From Komagataeibacter sp. FNDCF1 (GTDB taxonomy: Bacteria > Pseudomonadota > Alphaproteobacteria > Acetobacterales > Acetobacteraceae): 64,000 nucleotides of DNA. Position numbers and translations under genes: made by a program. Under the pieces are notes generated by a model. That model saw nothing but the letters and a program-made list of their open reading frames with translations. It was not told where the DNA came from and searched no databases. Below, piece by piece: positions 16,780 to 24,181 of this stretch. The stretch's first letter is position 1, and every line of letters begins with the position of its first letter. Location of the stretch: NCBI RefSeq assembly GCF_021295335.1, contig NZ_JAIWOT010000001.1, forward strand, positions 1,886,001 to 1,950,000. Reading direction: 5' to 3'.

Positions 16780-17406
16780 GTGAAGACGCCAGCAGGATCG
16801 CGCGGCAACGAAACCGCCGCCGACATTGCACGACAGCATGACCCCGACGCCTATGCACGGGCGATGGCACGCCGACCCGACACAGAGCTTCCGTTCGACA
16901 TCACGGCCCAGCCGCCGGACCTGCCGGTCATGCTCGACACGAATTTCTATCTGCGACGCCTTCAGGGAAAGCTCGCGCCGGATCTGGCTGCCTTCGTGGC
17001 CAGCCGGAGGATTCTGCATAGCGGCGTCGCATGTAGCGAGCTTGCCATCAGCGCAGGCATCCTCGATCCGACTCATCCCGCCACGCCGCACAACCGCAAA
17101 GTCGTGCTGGATATGCTCGACACGATCGACCGAACGGATATCGTGGCCCCCAGCGCGGAAACCTGGGCCGAAGCGGGCATGATCGCCGGTATTCTGGCTC
17201 GGACGCAGCATCTCGCAAAGCCCAAGAGCACGCTGACGTCAGCGGAAGCGTGCTGCCAGGAGGGCCTGCGCCGGAAGCTGATTAATGACACACTGCTCTT
17301 CCTCAACGCCCGCGAGCAAAATGCCATCCTGGTGTCGATGAACCGTCGCGATATGGATCTCCTTCTCCGTTTCCGGCCGGACACCAGCGTTCTGCTATTC
17401 CGCTGA
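16780..17406 (+). CDS. PIN-domain protein, VapC-like toxin candidate
   Basis: A 208-residue protein starting at GTG 16780. PIN-fold acidic residues can be placed: Asp in VMLDTNFYLRR (about 53), Glu in ACSELAISAG (about 87), Asp in KLINDTLLFLNA (about 170) and Asp in NRRDMDLLLRF (191-193). These would bind Mg2+ for RNA cleavage. It is longer than typical VapC (about 130) and has a 45-residue N-terminal extension, so it belongs to a larger PIN subgroup. It begins nine bases after the putative antitoxin and overlaps the next frame's region, which suggests one operon. Likely role: element-stabilising RNase toxin. Confidence 0.7.
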   Translation: MKTPAGSRGNETAADIARQHDPDAYARAMARRPDTELPFDITAQPPDLPVMLDTNFYLRRLQGKLAPDLAAFVASRRILHSGVACSELAISAGILDPTHPATPHNRKVVLDMLDTIDRTDIVAPSAETWAEAGMIAGILARTQHLAKPKSTLTSAEACCQEGLRRKLINDTLLFLNAREQNAILVSMNRRDMDLLLRFRPDTSVLLFR

Positions 17407-17453
17407 TGGCGGCACTGGAACCAGAGCGAACAAAAATTGAAGTGAGAGCGGAC

Positions 17454-17864
17454 ATGATTTCACGTCACATTTCGATTTTCTTCTACGGCCTGTTCATGGA
17501 TGCGGATGTTCTTCGAACGAAAGGCTTTGAACCCGCGAACCCTCGACCGGCTGAGGTCGCGGGAATGGCGCTTCGTATTGGAAAGCGCGCTACTCTTGTC
17601 CCTGACATATCTGGTTCAGTGCATGGAATCGTCATGGACCTGACTCACAACGATATCGACCGTCTTTACGCCGACGAAAGCGTCGCCTCATACCGGCCAG
17701 AAGCTGTCTTGGCCCGCCTCTCCGATAGCACAAGCATCGCAGCCCTTTGTTTCAATCTGCCGATACCTCCGGAAAGAGGCGTCACCAGCAATGAGTATCG
17801 CGAAAAACTCCGCGAAGTTGGCCGCAAAGTCGGCCTACCTGCCCACTATACCGACGGACTGTGA
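17454..17864 (+). CDS. Gamma-glutamylcyclotransferase-like protein
   Basis: About 136 residues beginning MISRHISIFFYGLFMDADVL. The YGLFMD segment corresponds to the substrate-binding YGSLM loop of the GGCT/AIG2-like family, and MALRIGKRATLVP and VHGIVMDL fit the family beta-barrel. Enzymes of this fold release 5-oxoproline from gamma-glutamyl amines or peptides. The catalytic Glu could be the one in the ADESVASYRPE region, but this is uncertain. It follows the PIN gene closely and may share its transcript. An amino-acid racemase lies convergently next to it. Confidence 0.65.
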   Translation: MISRHISIFFYGLFMDADVLRTKGFEPANPRPAEVAGMALRIGKRATLVPDISGSVHGIVMDLTHNDIDRLYADESVASYRPEAVLARLSDSTSIAALCFNLPIPPERGVTSNEYREKLREVGRKVGLPAHYTDGL

Positions 17865-17900
17865 AACCTAATCGAGACATCCGAACGACAATGACGCTTC

Positions 17901-18593
17901 TCAGTCCAGCATCCAGGAAACGCCCATATCAGCATGAATCGCGGTGGTATCAAAAATCGGCAAGTCTATATCGTCCTGAGAGATAAGCATGGCGATCTCC
18001 GTGCATCCAAGAATGACACTATCGGCCCCTTCCGTCTGCATTCGGCGGACGGCATTTCTATAATGCTCTCGGCTTTCATCGCGTATGATACCCCGGCAAA
18101 GTTCTTCATAGATAATGCGATGAATGCCGATCCGCGCATCCCCATCGGGAATCCTGGCCGTGATCCCGAACAAATCGCGCAGGCGTTTCGTGTAGAATTC
18201 GCGCTCCATCGTGAAACGGGTCGCAAGAAGCACGGGGTGTTTGCAGCCGGCGCGTTGCAACGCTTCACCGGTTGCGTCCGCGATATGCAGTGCCGGGATC
18301 TCCGCCGCCTGTTCGATGGCCTCATGGAGACAATGCATGGTGTTGCTACAGATCAGCAATGCCTCAGCGCCTGACCGTTTCAAATGCTGACCGGCCCGGC
18401 TTAACTGCTCTGTGAGCGCCGACCAGTCATCTTCACGTTGACGTTCCGCGATCGGCGCGAAATCCGGAGACCAGAGCAGCGAGGGGGCCGAGTGCAGACC
18501 ACCCTTTCGCGCCCGGACGCCCTCGTTCAGCAGCCGATAGTAGATCGCCGTGCTTTCCCAGCTCATTCCACCCAGAAGACCAAGAACGCGCAT
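17901..18593 (-). CDS. Aspartate/glutamate racemase family protein
   Basis: A 230-residue cofactor-independent amino-acid racemase. The N-terminus MRVLGLLGGMSWESTAIYYR is characteristic. The two catalytic Cys are in LLICSNTMHCLHEA and SVILGCTEIAMLI. It probably interconverts L- and D-aspartate or a related acidic amino acid. The start at 18593 gives the standard length, although the frame stays open upstream. It is divergent from an AraC-type regulator 63 bases away, which is a likely regulator of it. Confidence 0.88.
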   Translation of the reverse strand: MRVLGLLGGMSWESTAIYYRLLNEGVRARKGGLHSAPSLLWSPDFAPIAERQREDDWSALTEQLSRAGQHLKRSGAEALLICSNTMHCLHEAIEQAAEIPALHIADATGEALQRAGCKHPVLLATRFTMEREFYTKRLRDLFGITARIPDGDARIGIHRIIYEELCRGIIRDESREHYRNAVRRMQTEGADSVILGCTEIAMLISQDDIDLPIFDTTAIHADMGVSWMLD

Positions 18594-18656
18594 TTTCTTC
18601 TCCTTTTCCTGTCCGTGACCGTTACTATCGAAGCCAGGGGACGGGTCTTGAACAAA

Positions 18657-19439
18657 ATGCACATGGTGAAAACGGTCAGAAGGCTTGAGACAGAAAACTG
18701 GGTGGTCGAGTTGTGGCCCAAGGCGGCCTACGATGTGCAGGCAACCTCTGATCGCGCTGTGATCGGCTTCGCCTTCGAGGCGCAGAGCGGCATGGATGCG
18801 ATCGGAACCGGGAAGGCGCGCTCCTTCCTGCGACGCCCCAATACCTTGTCCTGGGTGCCAGGCAAATGTCCGGTGTTTTCCCGCTCGGACGAAGGCGGCG
18901 AATACCTCGTCCTGCGCGGTATGCCGTCCGTCATGATCGGACATCGGGAGGCCGGGGAGCGGCCTTTGAACGCCATTGTCGACCCGGACGCCGTGGCGGC
19001 CGCCTGTTCATTGCGGCGCAGGCTGCTCTCCGGGGAACGGGAGATCGCGTCGGAACCGGATATCCTCGCCGCCGTCCTCCTCCGTCATTTCACTTCCGGG
19101 AAGGCTGCTGCACCCTGGATCACGGCGGCTCGTTTGGCCGCGATCGACAGGTTGATCGACCGTCACATGGGCGAACGGTTGGCAATTGCCCGACTGGCAG
19201 CGGAGCTTGAATTGTCCGTTGGATTTCTGGTTCGGGCTTTCCGGCAAAGCCTCGGCGTAACGCCGCATCGCTATGTCATGGAACGACGCCTCGCCCAAGC
19301 TCGACGGCTACTTGACGCCGGGTGTCCTATTGCGGACACCGCCGCCGAATGTGGGTTCGCCGATCAGGCGCATCTGACGCGCCATTTGAAGCGCTCTACC
19401 GGGGTCACGCCAGCGTACTATGAGCGTATGGAGAAATGA
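18657..19439 (+). CDS. AraC-family transcriptional regulator
   Basis: About 260 residues. The C-terminal AraC domain has two helix-turn-helix motifs (LAIARLAAELELSVGFLVRAF and CPIADTAAECGFADQAHLTRH, cited as LAAELELSVGFL and AAECGFADQAHL) and the ending HLKRSTGVTPAYYERM. The N-terminal 150 residues would sense an unknown effector. The start MHMVKTVRRLE at 18657 is preferred because the frame upstream runs into the divergent racemase. It probably controls that racemase and itself. Confidence 0.88.
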   Translation: MHMVKTVRRLETENWVVELWPKAAYDVQATSDRAVIGFAFEAQSGMDAIGTGKARSFLRRPNTLSWVPGKCPVFSRSDEGGEYLVLRGMPSVMIGHREAGERPLNAIVDPDAVAAACSLRRRLLSGEREIASEPDILAAVLLRHFTSGKAAAPWITAARLAAIDRLIDRHMGERLAIARLAAELELSVGFLVRAFRQSLGVTPHRYVMERRLAQARRLLDAGCPIADTAAECGFADQAHLTRHLKRSTGVTPAYYERMEK

Positions 19440-19555
19440 GAGGACAAAATATCAAGCAGCTGCCGCCTTCCAGACTATTTCGACATAGTTGTTTTTGAAG
19501 CCGAGGGTCGCTCCTGGCAAACGCTCACGCTGGATCTTGCCGTATGGGGGCGATG

Positions 19556-19783
19556 CTAAGTCCTGTTCTGCTTGTTGGCGCGCTCCAGGAACTTTATAGC
19601 TTCGTCGAAAATTGGAAGGCCAACGGGAGACTGCTCGAATGACGCCTCCCGATCCGCCCTCACGCCACTCAGGACGTCCGTTATGAGGCCCGGCTGTGCT
19701 TCATCAAGCCTTTGCAGAATACAGAGCAAGACGTACGACACGGCTTGCAGCTTTATCTCGGTCTCACCAAGCTCTTTCGGCAT
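19556..19783 (-). CDS. Hypothetical protein
   Basis: A 75-residue product starting MPKELGETEIKLQAVSYVLL. A longer version from 19861 exists but has no better ribosome binding site. The composition is helical and acidic (LITDVLSGVRADREAS, FDEAIKFLERAN). No family is recognised. It sits alone between the AraC gene and the relaxase. The flanking 19440-19555 and 19862-20053 show no other gene. Confidence 0.45.
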   Translation of the reverse strand: MPKELGETEIKLQAVSYVLLCILQRLDEAQPGLITDVLSGVRADREASFEQSPVGLPIFDEAIKFLERANKQNRT

Positions 19784-20053
19784 GACGGTCTCCCAAACAA
19801 TTAGAAGATAATGCGATTCGACGGCGTGGCAACTGAGAATAATATAGGCTTTCTCGACCAACCGACCAGGCTGCCCTCGCTGCGAAGAAGCCGCTCCTTT
19901 GCAACCCTGTCTAGGACCGTTTTGGAGTCAGCTTGAGACGTTTAAGTATCTCTTATGGGCGTGTAACTGTTGACCATCTGAGCCTGATTAAAGGGTAACT
20001 TATGTCGGCTTGATGCTCCAAAGCAGGAGGCCCGTAATCCCTGTCCTTCCTGG

Positions 20054-21793
20054 TCATAGACCCAGCCCCCGTTTGCGCGCGAATGACCAGTCAATCCCAC
20101 CGTCCTCGCGCATGATGCCTGACACCTCCCGCCCGCGCTGCTTTTCCAGCGACGGCGACCATGGCACCAGTTCAAACCCCAGCCCGTCGTCGATCATCGC
20201 GAACCGCCCCGACGCCAGGTTGAAACGCTGGCGATAGGTGCCGGTGACGGGATCGCCCTCGCCGCTCCGCCGGAAGGGCATTCCTGACGTCCCGGCGAGG
20301 CTCCGGCCCAGCGTCTCCAACTCCCGCTGGCGCAGTGTGGCAATCAGGTTCCGGGCGTAGCGAATGTTTCCGCCGTCACGACTGGCCAAACCCTGCTCCA
20401 CCAAATGGTCCGCCCGCTTCTCCATCGCCACTTTGACATCGGCACCGAACCCAGTGGAGGCCAGGACAAGAGGCTCCCGCGTGATGGCCTGCCGGTCGAG
20501 CCAGGTCACGCCCTCCGCCGTCACCTGCCGCTCCAGCGTGACGTCCGAGCGCACGGCCAGCGCGACACGGTCACGTCCCTGTTTGTCGGTGAAACGCCGC
20601 AGTTCCACGATGGAACCGACGGCCCCATCACCTGCGGCTTCGAGGTGCGGCAGGCGGACATGGTGCGTGCGTCCGTCAATCCCGTCGATCACCGCATAGG
20701 CCGTGCCGCGCAGTTCATCGTCGAGGCCGCGATCAACCAGCCGGCCGATAAGGGGATCGGTGGTGTCCTGTCCCGCCAGCACCCAGGAGGACGCGGCGCG
20801 GTCGATCTTCTGCTCCGCCAGCCCCCGGTGGATCCGTTTGATGATGTCGTTGCGCTCGCTGATCTCCCGCAGGGTTGCCTCCGCGCTCTCGTCCATCCGC
20901 CAGCGATCCGGCCCGACCTGGTGCGCCAGCCCCATCGTCTCCAGACGGCGCAGGCGCCCCAACTTCACGGTGGCGAAGGCGTCCGGCGTTTCGCCCGGCG
21001 CGCGTCCGAGATCGATGACACCATCCTCTCCGGCGTCCTTCTGAAGCTGACGGTCAAGCTGGGTCCAGCGGTCGGCATTCACCTGCCGCTCGACCGCATG
21101 GTGGATGTCGTGATCCGTGCGTGGCCCGAGTTCCAGCGTCACCAGATCCTGGGCACGAGCACGCATTCCCTCGCGGATGTAATCGCGCGCGATCACCAGG
21201 TCGGAACCGTCCTCCGCAACGCCTCGGACGATGACGTGCAAATGGGGATGCGCGGTGTTCCAGTGATCGACGGCGACCCAGTCGAGTTTCGTGCCGAGAT
21301 CGGACTCCATCTGCCCCATCAGATCCCGCGCAAAGGCGCGCAGGTCCGACATCTCCGGCGCATCCTCTGGCGAGACGATGAAGCGGAAATGATGGCGGTC
21401 GCCATCGCAGCGTTCGGCGAAGTCCGAGGCGCGGATATCGTCGCTGTCCTTCCCGAACAGGCGCGCATCCTCCCCGTCCCGCGTCACGCCCTCCCGGCGG
21501 AGATAGCGAAGATGAGCCGCCAGTGGTGTGGCGCGCGGCGCATGTCGCACGACGCGGGCCTTGATCACGACGCCCCGCGAGCGGCTGGTCAGCAGGCGAT
21601 TGGCCGCATGGGCGGCGGCCCGCCCCCGCCCGAAACTGGAGCGCCGTCCGGAACTGATTTTCCCCGCGCGGGAGACCCTGCCACCGGCCCTTTGCACGGA
21701 CGCCAGCACCTGCGTCACGAAAGGCCGACCCTGCCGGGCGCGGGTAGAACGGATGCGCCCCGGCCGAACCCGGAATTCTTCATCTCCGTTCAT
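20054..21793 (-). CDS. DUF3363-type conjugative relaxase
   Basis: A relaxase of about 579 residues that should nick oriT and stay covalently attached to the transferred strand. The relaxase fold is shown by HHFRFIVSPEDA (134-145) and the metal-binding triple-His motif AHPHLHVIVRG (181-191). The C-terminal half is the DUF3363 domain common in alphaproteobacterial mobile elements (VLAGQDTTDPLIGRLVDRGL, ending DDGLGFELVPWSPSLEKQRGR, cited in part). The start at 21793 (MNGDEEFRVRPGRIRS) lies after the probable oriT inverted repeat. It is intact. The nucleophilic Tyr is probably in the HLRYLRREG region. Confidence 0.9.
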   Translation of the reverse strand: MNGDEEFRVRPGRIRSTRARQGRPFVTQVLASVQRAGGRVSRAGKISSGRRSSFGRGRAAAHAANRLLTSRSRGVVIKARVVRHAPRATPLAAHLRYLRREGVTRDGEDARLFGKDSDDIRASDFAERCDGDRHHFRFIVSPEDAPEMSDLRAFARDLMGQMESDLGTKLDWVAVDHWNTAHPHLHVIVRGVAEDGSDLVIARDYIREGMRARAQDLVTLELGPRTDHDIHHAVERQVNADRWTQLDRQLQKDAGEDGVIDLGRAPGETPDAFATVKLGRLRRLETMGLAHQVGPDRWRMDESAEATLREISERNDIIKRIHRGLAEQKIDRAASSWVLAGQDTTDPLIGRLVDRGLDDELRGTAYAVIDGIDGRTHHVRLPHLEAAGDGAVGSIVELRRFTDKQGRDRVALAVRSDVTLERQVTAEGVTWLDRQAITREPLVLASTGFGADVKVAMEKRADHLVEQGLASRDGGNIRYARNLIATLRQRELETLGRSLAGTSGMPFRRSGEGDPVTGTYRQRFNLASGRFAMIDDGLGFELVPWSPSLEKQRGREVSGIMREDGGIDWSFARKRGLGL

Positions 21794-21845
21794 GAAAAAT
21801 GTCCTGCACCGCGCGAAAGATCGCGCCGGATCAAAGAGATGACAC

Positions 21846-21886
21846 CTTGTCGCGAGGTGCGGGAAATCCACGCACCTCGCGACAAG
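21846..21886. other. Perfect 16-bp inverted repeat, candidate oriT
   Basis: CTTGTCGCGAGGTGCG (21846-21861) and CGCACCTCGCGACAAG (21871-21886) are exact reverse complements with a 9-base loop. They lie in the 190-base gap directly upstream of the relaxase gene. There is no T-run on either side, so a rho-independent terminator is unlikely. Position and structure match relaxase recognition hairpins beside nic sites. Confidence 0.6.
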
Positions 21887-21986
21887 ACTTCAAAAACCCC
21901 GGAAAACAGCCACCCCAACCGAGCCGCGATGTGCGGCCTTTTATCCAGCCCTAACTTTTTCTGTCCTTTTCGGGGGTTTTCAGGAT

Positions 21987-22670
21987 TCACATCCCCTGCT
22001 CCGACCCCTGTGTCGAACCCACTCCGGGCACGCTGCGGGCATGACCTGCGACGAGCGCAGACGGAGTAAAAATCGCCTGCCCGGATCGGCTTAAAAAAAT
22101 GCCCTGAGAGGACGATGGAAACGCACTTTCGCTGCCGGAAATGAAGAGCGTGGCGGAGGTCCAGTCACGCGCGGGAGCGACGGAAAAATGCACGCCGAGC
22201 GCCGGGTCATCGATCAGCCGGGCGACAGACGCGACATAGGACATCGTCTCACCAGGCAATGGCCGGCCGGTCGCCAGATGGTCGTCATAACGACGGGGAC
22301 CAGCGTTGTAGGCGGCAAGAAATCCCGCATCGCCGTAGCGGTCATGCAGCCATCGCAGATAGGCTGCTCCGGCCGCAATATTGTCGTGCGGATCGAAGGG
22401 ATCAGCACCGAGATTGAGCGCGCGCCGGACATCCTTCCATGTGCCCGGCATGAGCTGCATCAGGCCCATCGCACCGGCGCCCGAAACCGCGTGGGGATCG
22501 CCAGCACTTTCGGCTTGCAGGACGGCCCGCACCCACGTCGCCGGAATCCCGTTTTGCCCCGCCGCCCGCCGCACCAGATCATCCCAACCCTGCGCCCGGA
22601 CGGTGGTCGGCGAGAGCGGCAGCGCGAGCATGGCCAGCACGCCGGCGGACATGAAAAACCGGACACTCAT
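21987..22670 (-). CDS. Lytic transglycosylase (VirB1-like) of the conjugation cluster
   Basis: About 227 residues with a signal peptide (MSVRFFMSAGVLAMLALPLS, cleavage after VRA). The SLT domain has the catalytic Glu in AVLQAESAGDPHAVS, then GAGAMGLMQLMPGTW, AGAAYLRWLHDRYG and FLAAYNAGPRRYD. It cuts peptidoglycan in the periplasm to let the secretion apparatus assemble. Its ATG overlaps the DUF736 stop (ATGA), so it is translationally coupled. The tail after about 170 is low-complexity. Confidence 0.9.
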   Translation of the reverse strand: MSVRFFMSAGVLAMLALPLSPTTVRAQGWDDLVRRAAGQNGIPATWVRAVLQAESAGDPHAVSGAGAMGLMQLMPGTWKDVRRALNLGADPFDPHDNIAAGAAYLRWLHDRYGDAGFLAAYNAGPRRYDDHLATGRPLPGETMSYVASVARLIDDPALGVHFSVAPARDWTSATLFISGSESAFPSSSQGIFLSRSGQAIFTPSALVAGHARSVPGVGSTQGSEQGM

Positions 22671-23008
22671 TCCCGACCAACTGGACGTTTTGCAGGCCGG
22701 TTCCAGACCAGTTGCCACTCACGCCCGCCGCGCCCAGCCTGGAACAGCGTGGCGCGGATTGGCTGCATGAAACTGGGATCGTCGAGGAGCACGGAAACAT
22801 ACTCGCCGGCACGTTCCCCAGTGCGCGTCCATCCGGCACCGATCTCCAATGCTGAATCGCCATCACCAAGATGGATGCGGTAATCGGGGGCATGTTCCGC
22901 ACCGTTATTTTCCGCTGGCGCGAAGGTCAGTTCGGCATCCAGCGACAGGGTGCGCACGCGCCCGGCGAAACCATCAGCGGTGCGGGTAAAAAATCCGATC
23001 TGGCTCAT
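22667..23008 (-). CDS. DUF736 family protein (copy 1)
   Basis: A 113-residue DUF736 protein. The beginning MSQIGFFTRTADGFAGRVRT, the middle DYRIHLGDGDSALEIGAGWT and the block YVSVLLDDPSFMQPIRATLF are diagnostic. The function is not established, but the family is nearly confined to alphaproteobacterial conjugative elements. It sits between the TraF-like peptidase and the transglycosylase. A second, more typical copy is at 29002-29325. Confidence 0.9.
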   Translation of the reverse strand: MSQIGFFTRTADGFAGRVRTLSLDAELTFAPAENNGAEHAPDYRIHLGDGDSALEIGAGWTRTGERAGEYVSVLLDDPSFMQPIRATLFQAGRGGREWQLVWNRPAKRPVGRE

Positions 23009-23066
23009 GGGAAAAATCCTTTCGTAAATGGTAAGGATGATGGAAAATCCGTGTGTCTTACGATCG

Positions 23067-23696
23067 TCATTCGATCGGCGGTTCGCTCTGTTTCATGGGC
23101 ATCATGGGGGGCGCCAGAAGCGGTCGCTTCTGGATCAGAGCGCCGGGTTCCGGAAGGGGATCGAAATGCGGCGGAGGCAATTCGGCCTTGCCTGTGCGCA
23201 CATGCACCGGCACTGCGCGACCGATCACTGTTTCCATCGGCAGGACACCGAAATACCGCCCATCCAGACTGGTCGGCACGGCGGCGTTCATGACGAACAC
23301 CTGCCCCGCTCCGAGACGTTGGCATCCCTGCCAGACCGGCAGCTTGCGGCCACGATGATCGACGGGTTTTGCATCGCCGACCGGTTTCCCGTCGATGGTG
23401 ACATACACGCCGTTACGGCAGACGTTCTGCCCCGCGAGTGCCGCCACCGGCTTGAGCAACGGTACGCCGAAAGGCAGGTAGCCGCGCGCCGCCAGCAGTG
23501 TCGCCTCGCGCTCCGGCAGGCGGATGGCGACAATATCGTCGACACGGACGGGTATCGTGGGCTGGATGCGATACAGGCCCACCGGAACGCTGGCCGTTTC
23601 ATTCCAGACCCAGCGCGGTGTGGGATGAAACGCCAGCGAGGCACCCACGCCGAGCACGGCGAAATACGTGGTGAAGAACCAGGCGCGCCGGGTCAT
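23067..23696 (-). CDS. traF: TraF-like S26 signal peptidase of the conjugation system
   Basis: About 209 residues. An N-terminal membrane anchor (FFTTYFAVLGVGASLAF) is followed by the catalytic Ser in the ETASVPVGLYRI segment and the general-base Lys in PLLKPVAALAGQNV, the S26 Ser-Lys dyad. TraF peptidases mature and cyclise the TrbC pilin in IncP-type systems. trbC is not in the window, so its substrate is missing or elsewhere. The start at 23696 overlaps the DUF2840 stop (ATGA), so it is part of the same operon. Confidence 0.9.
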   Translation of the reverse strand: MTRRAWFFTTYFAVLGVGASLAFHPTPRWVWNETASVPVGLYRIQPTIPVRVDDIVAIRLPEREATLLAARGYLPFGVPLLKPVAALAGQNVCRNGVYVTIDGKPVGDAKPVDHRGRKLPVWQGCQRLGAGQVFVMNAAVPTSLDGRYFGVLPMETVIGRAVPVHVRTGKAELPPPHFDPLPEPGALIQKRPLLAPPMMPMKQSEPPIE

Positions 23697-24181
23697 GACG
23701 CAGCCCTCCTGCGCAGCCACGCCTCGTGGCGCTCCCGCGTGTAGGGGCGAGGCTCCTGCGCTGCCGTGAGACGGTGATGCAGGTGCTGCCAGTGATCGGG
23801 ACAGGCAGCGGTGGGATCGATCCCCAGCGCCTCCACGCCGTCAATCGCCTCCAGCACCCGACGCACTTTTGGCCAGCCGCTCTGGCGCAGCAGGCTCTCG
23901 CCGCCGGGCCGCACGAAGGGCACGGTCTGGCAGGCTTCGCCCGCCCTGACGGCGCGCACGATGTCGATGCAGGACACGACGGTCCCGAAATCGTTCGCGG
24001 CCCACCGGATGAAGGCGAACACGCTGTCCGGCGTGAAGCTCATCAGCCTGCGCCGACGGTCGAGAATGCGATCCTCTATGGGATGACCGAACCGGACCCA
24101 GTGCTCGATGCGCTTCTCGATCCAGGTCAGTTCGACCGTGGTGAGCACATCGCCCCGTGGTCGGAAAGAACAGTCGGTCAT
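23693..24181 (-). CDS. DUF2840 family protein
   Basis: A 162-residue DUF2840 protein. Conserved segments include TTVELTWIEKRIEHWVRFG, RRRRLMSFTPDSVFAFIRW, CQTVPFVRPGGE and RVLEAIDGVEALGIDP. The function is unknown. It is a routine companion of the S26 peptidase in alphaproteobacterial elements. It overlaps RepA upstream and the peptidase downstream by four bases each. In relatives a parA gene often lies between repA and this gene; here none does. Confidence 0.88.
   Translation of the reverse strand: MTDCSFRPRGDVLTTVELTWIEKRIEHWVRFGHPIEDRILDRRRRLMSFTPDSVFAFIRWAANDFGTVVSCIDIVRAVRAGEACQTVPFVRPGGESLLRQSGWPKVRRVLEAIDGVEALGIDPTAACPDHWQHLHHRLTAAQEPRPYTRERHEAWLRRRAAS

Noticed and set aside
20405..22069. 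A plus-strand open frame of about 550 codons across the relaxase
   Set aside because: Antisense shadow of the relaxase. It has no ribosome binding site and no family motif, while the minus strand encodes a clear relaxase.
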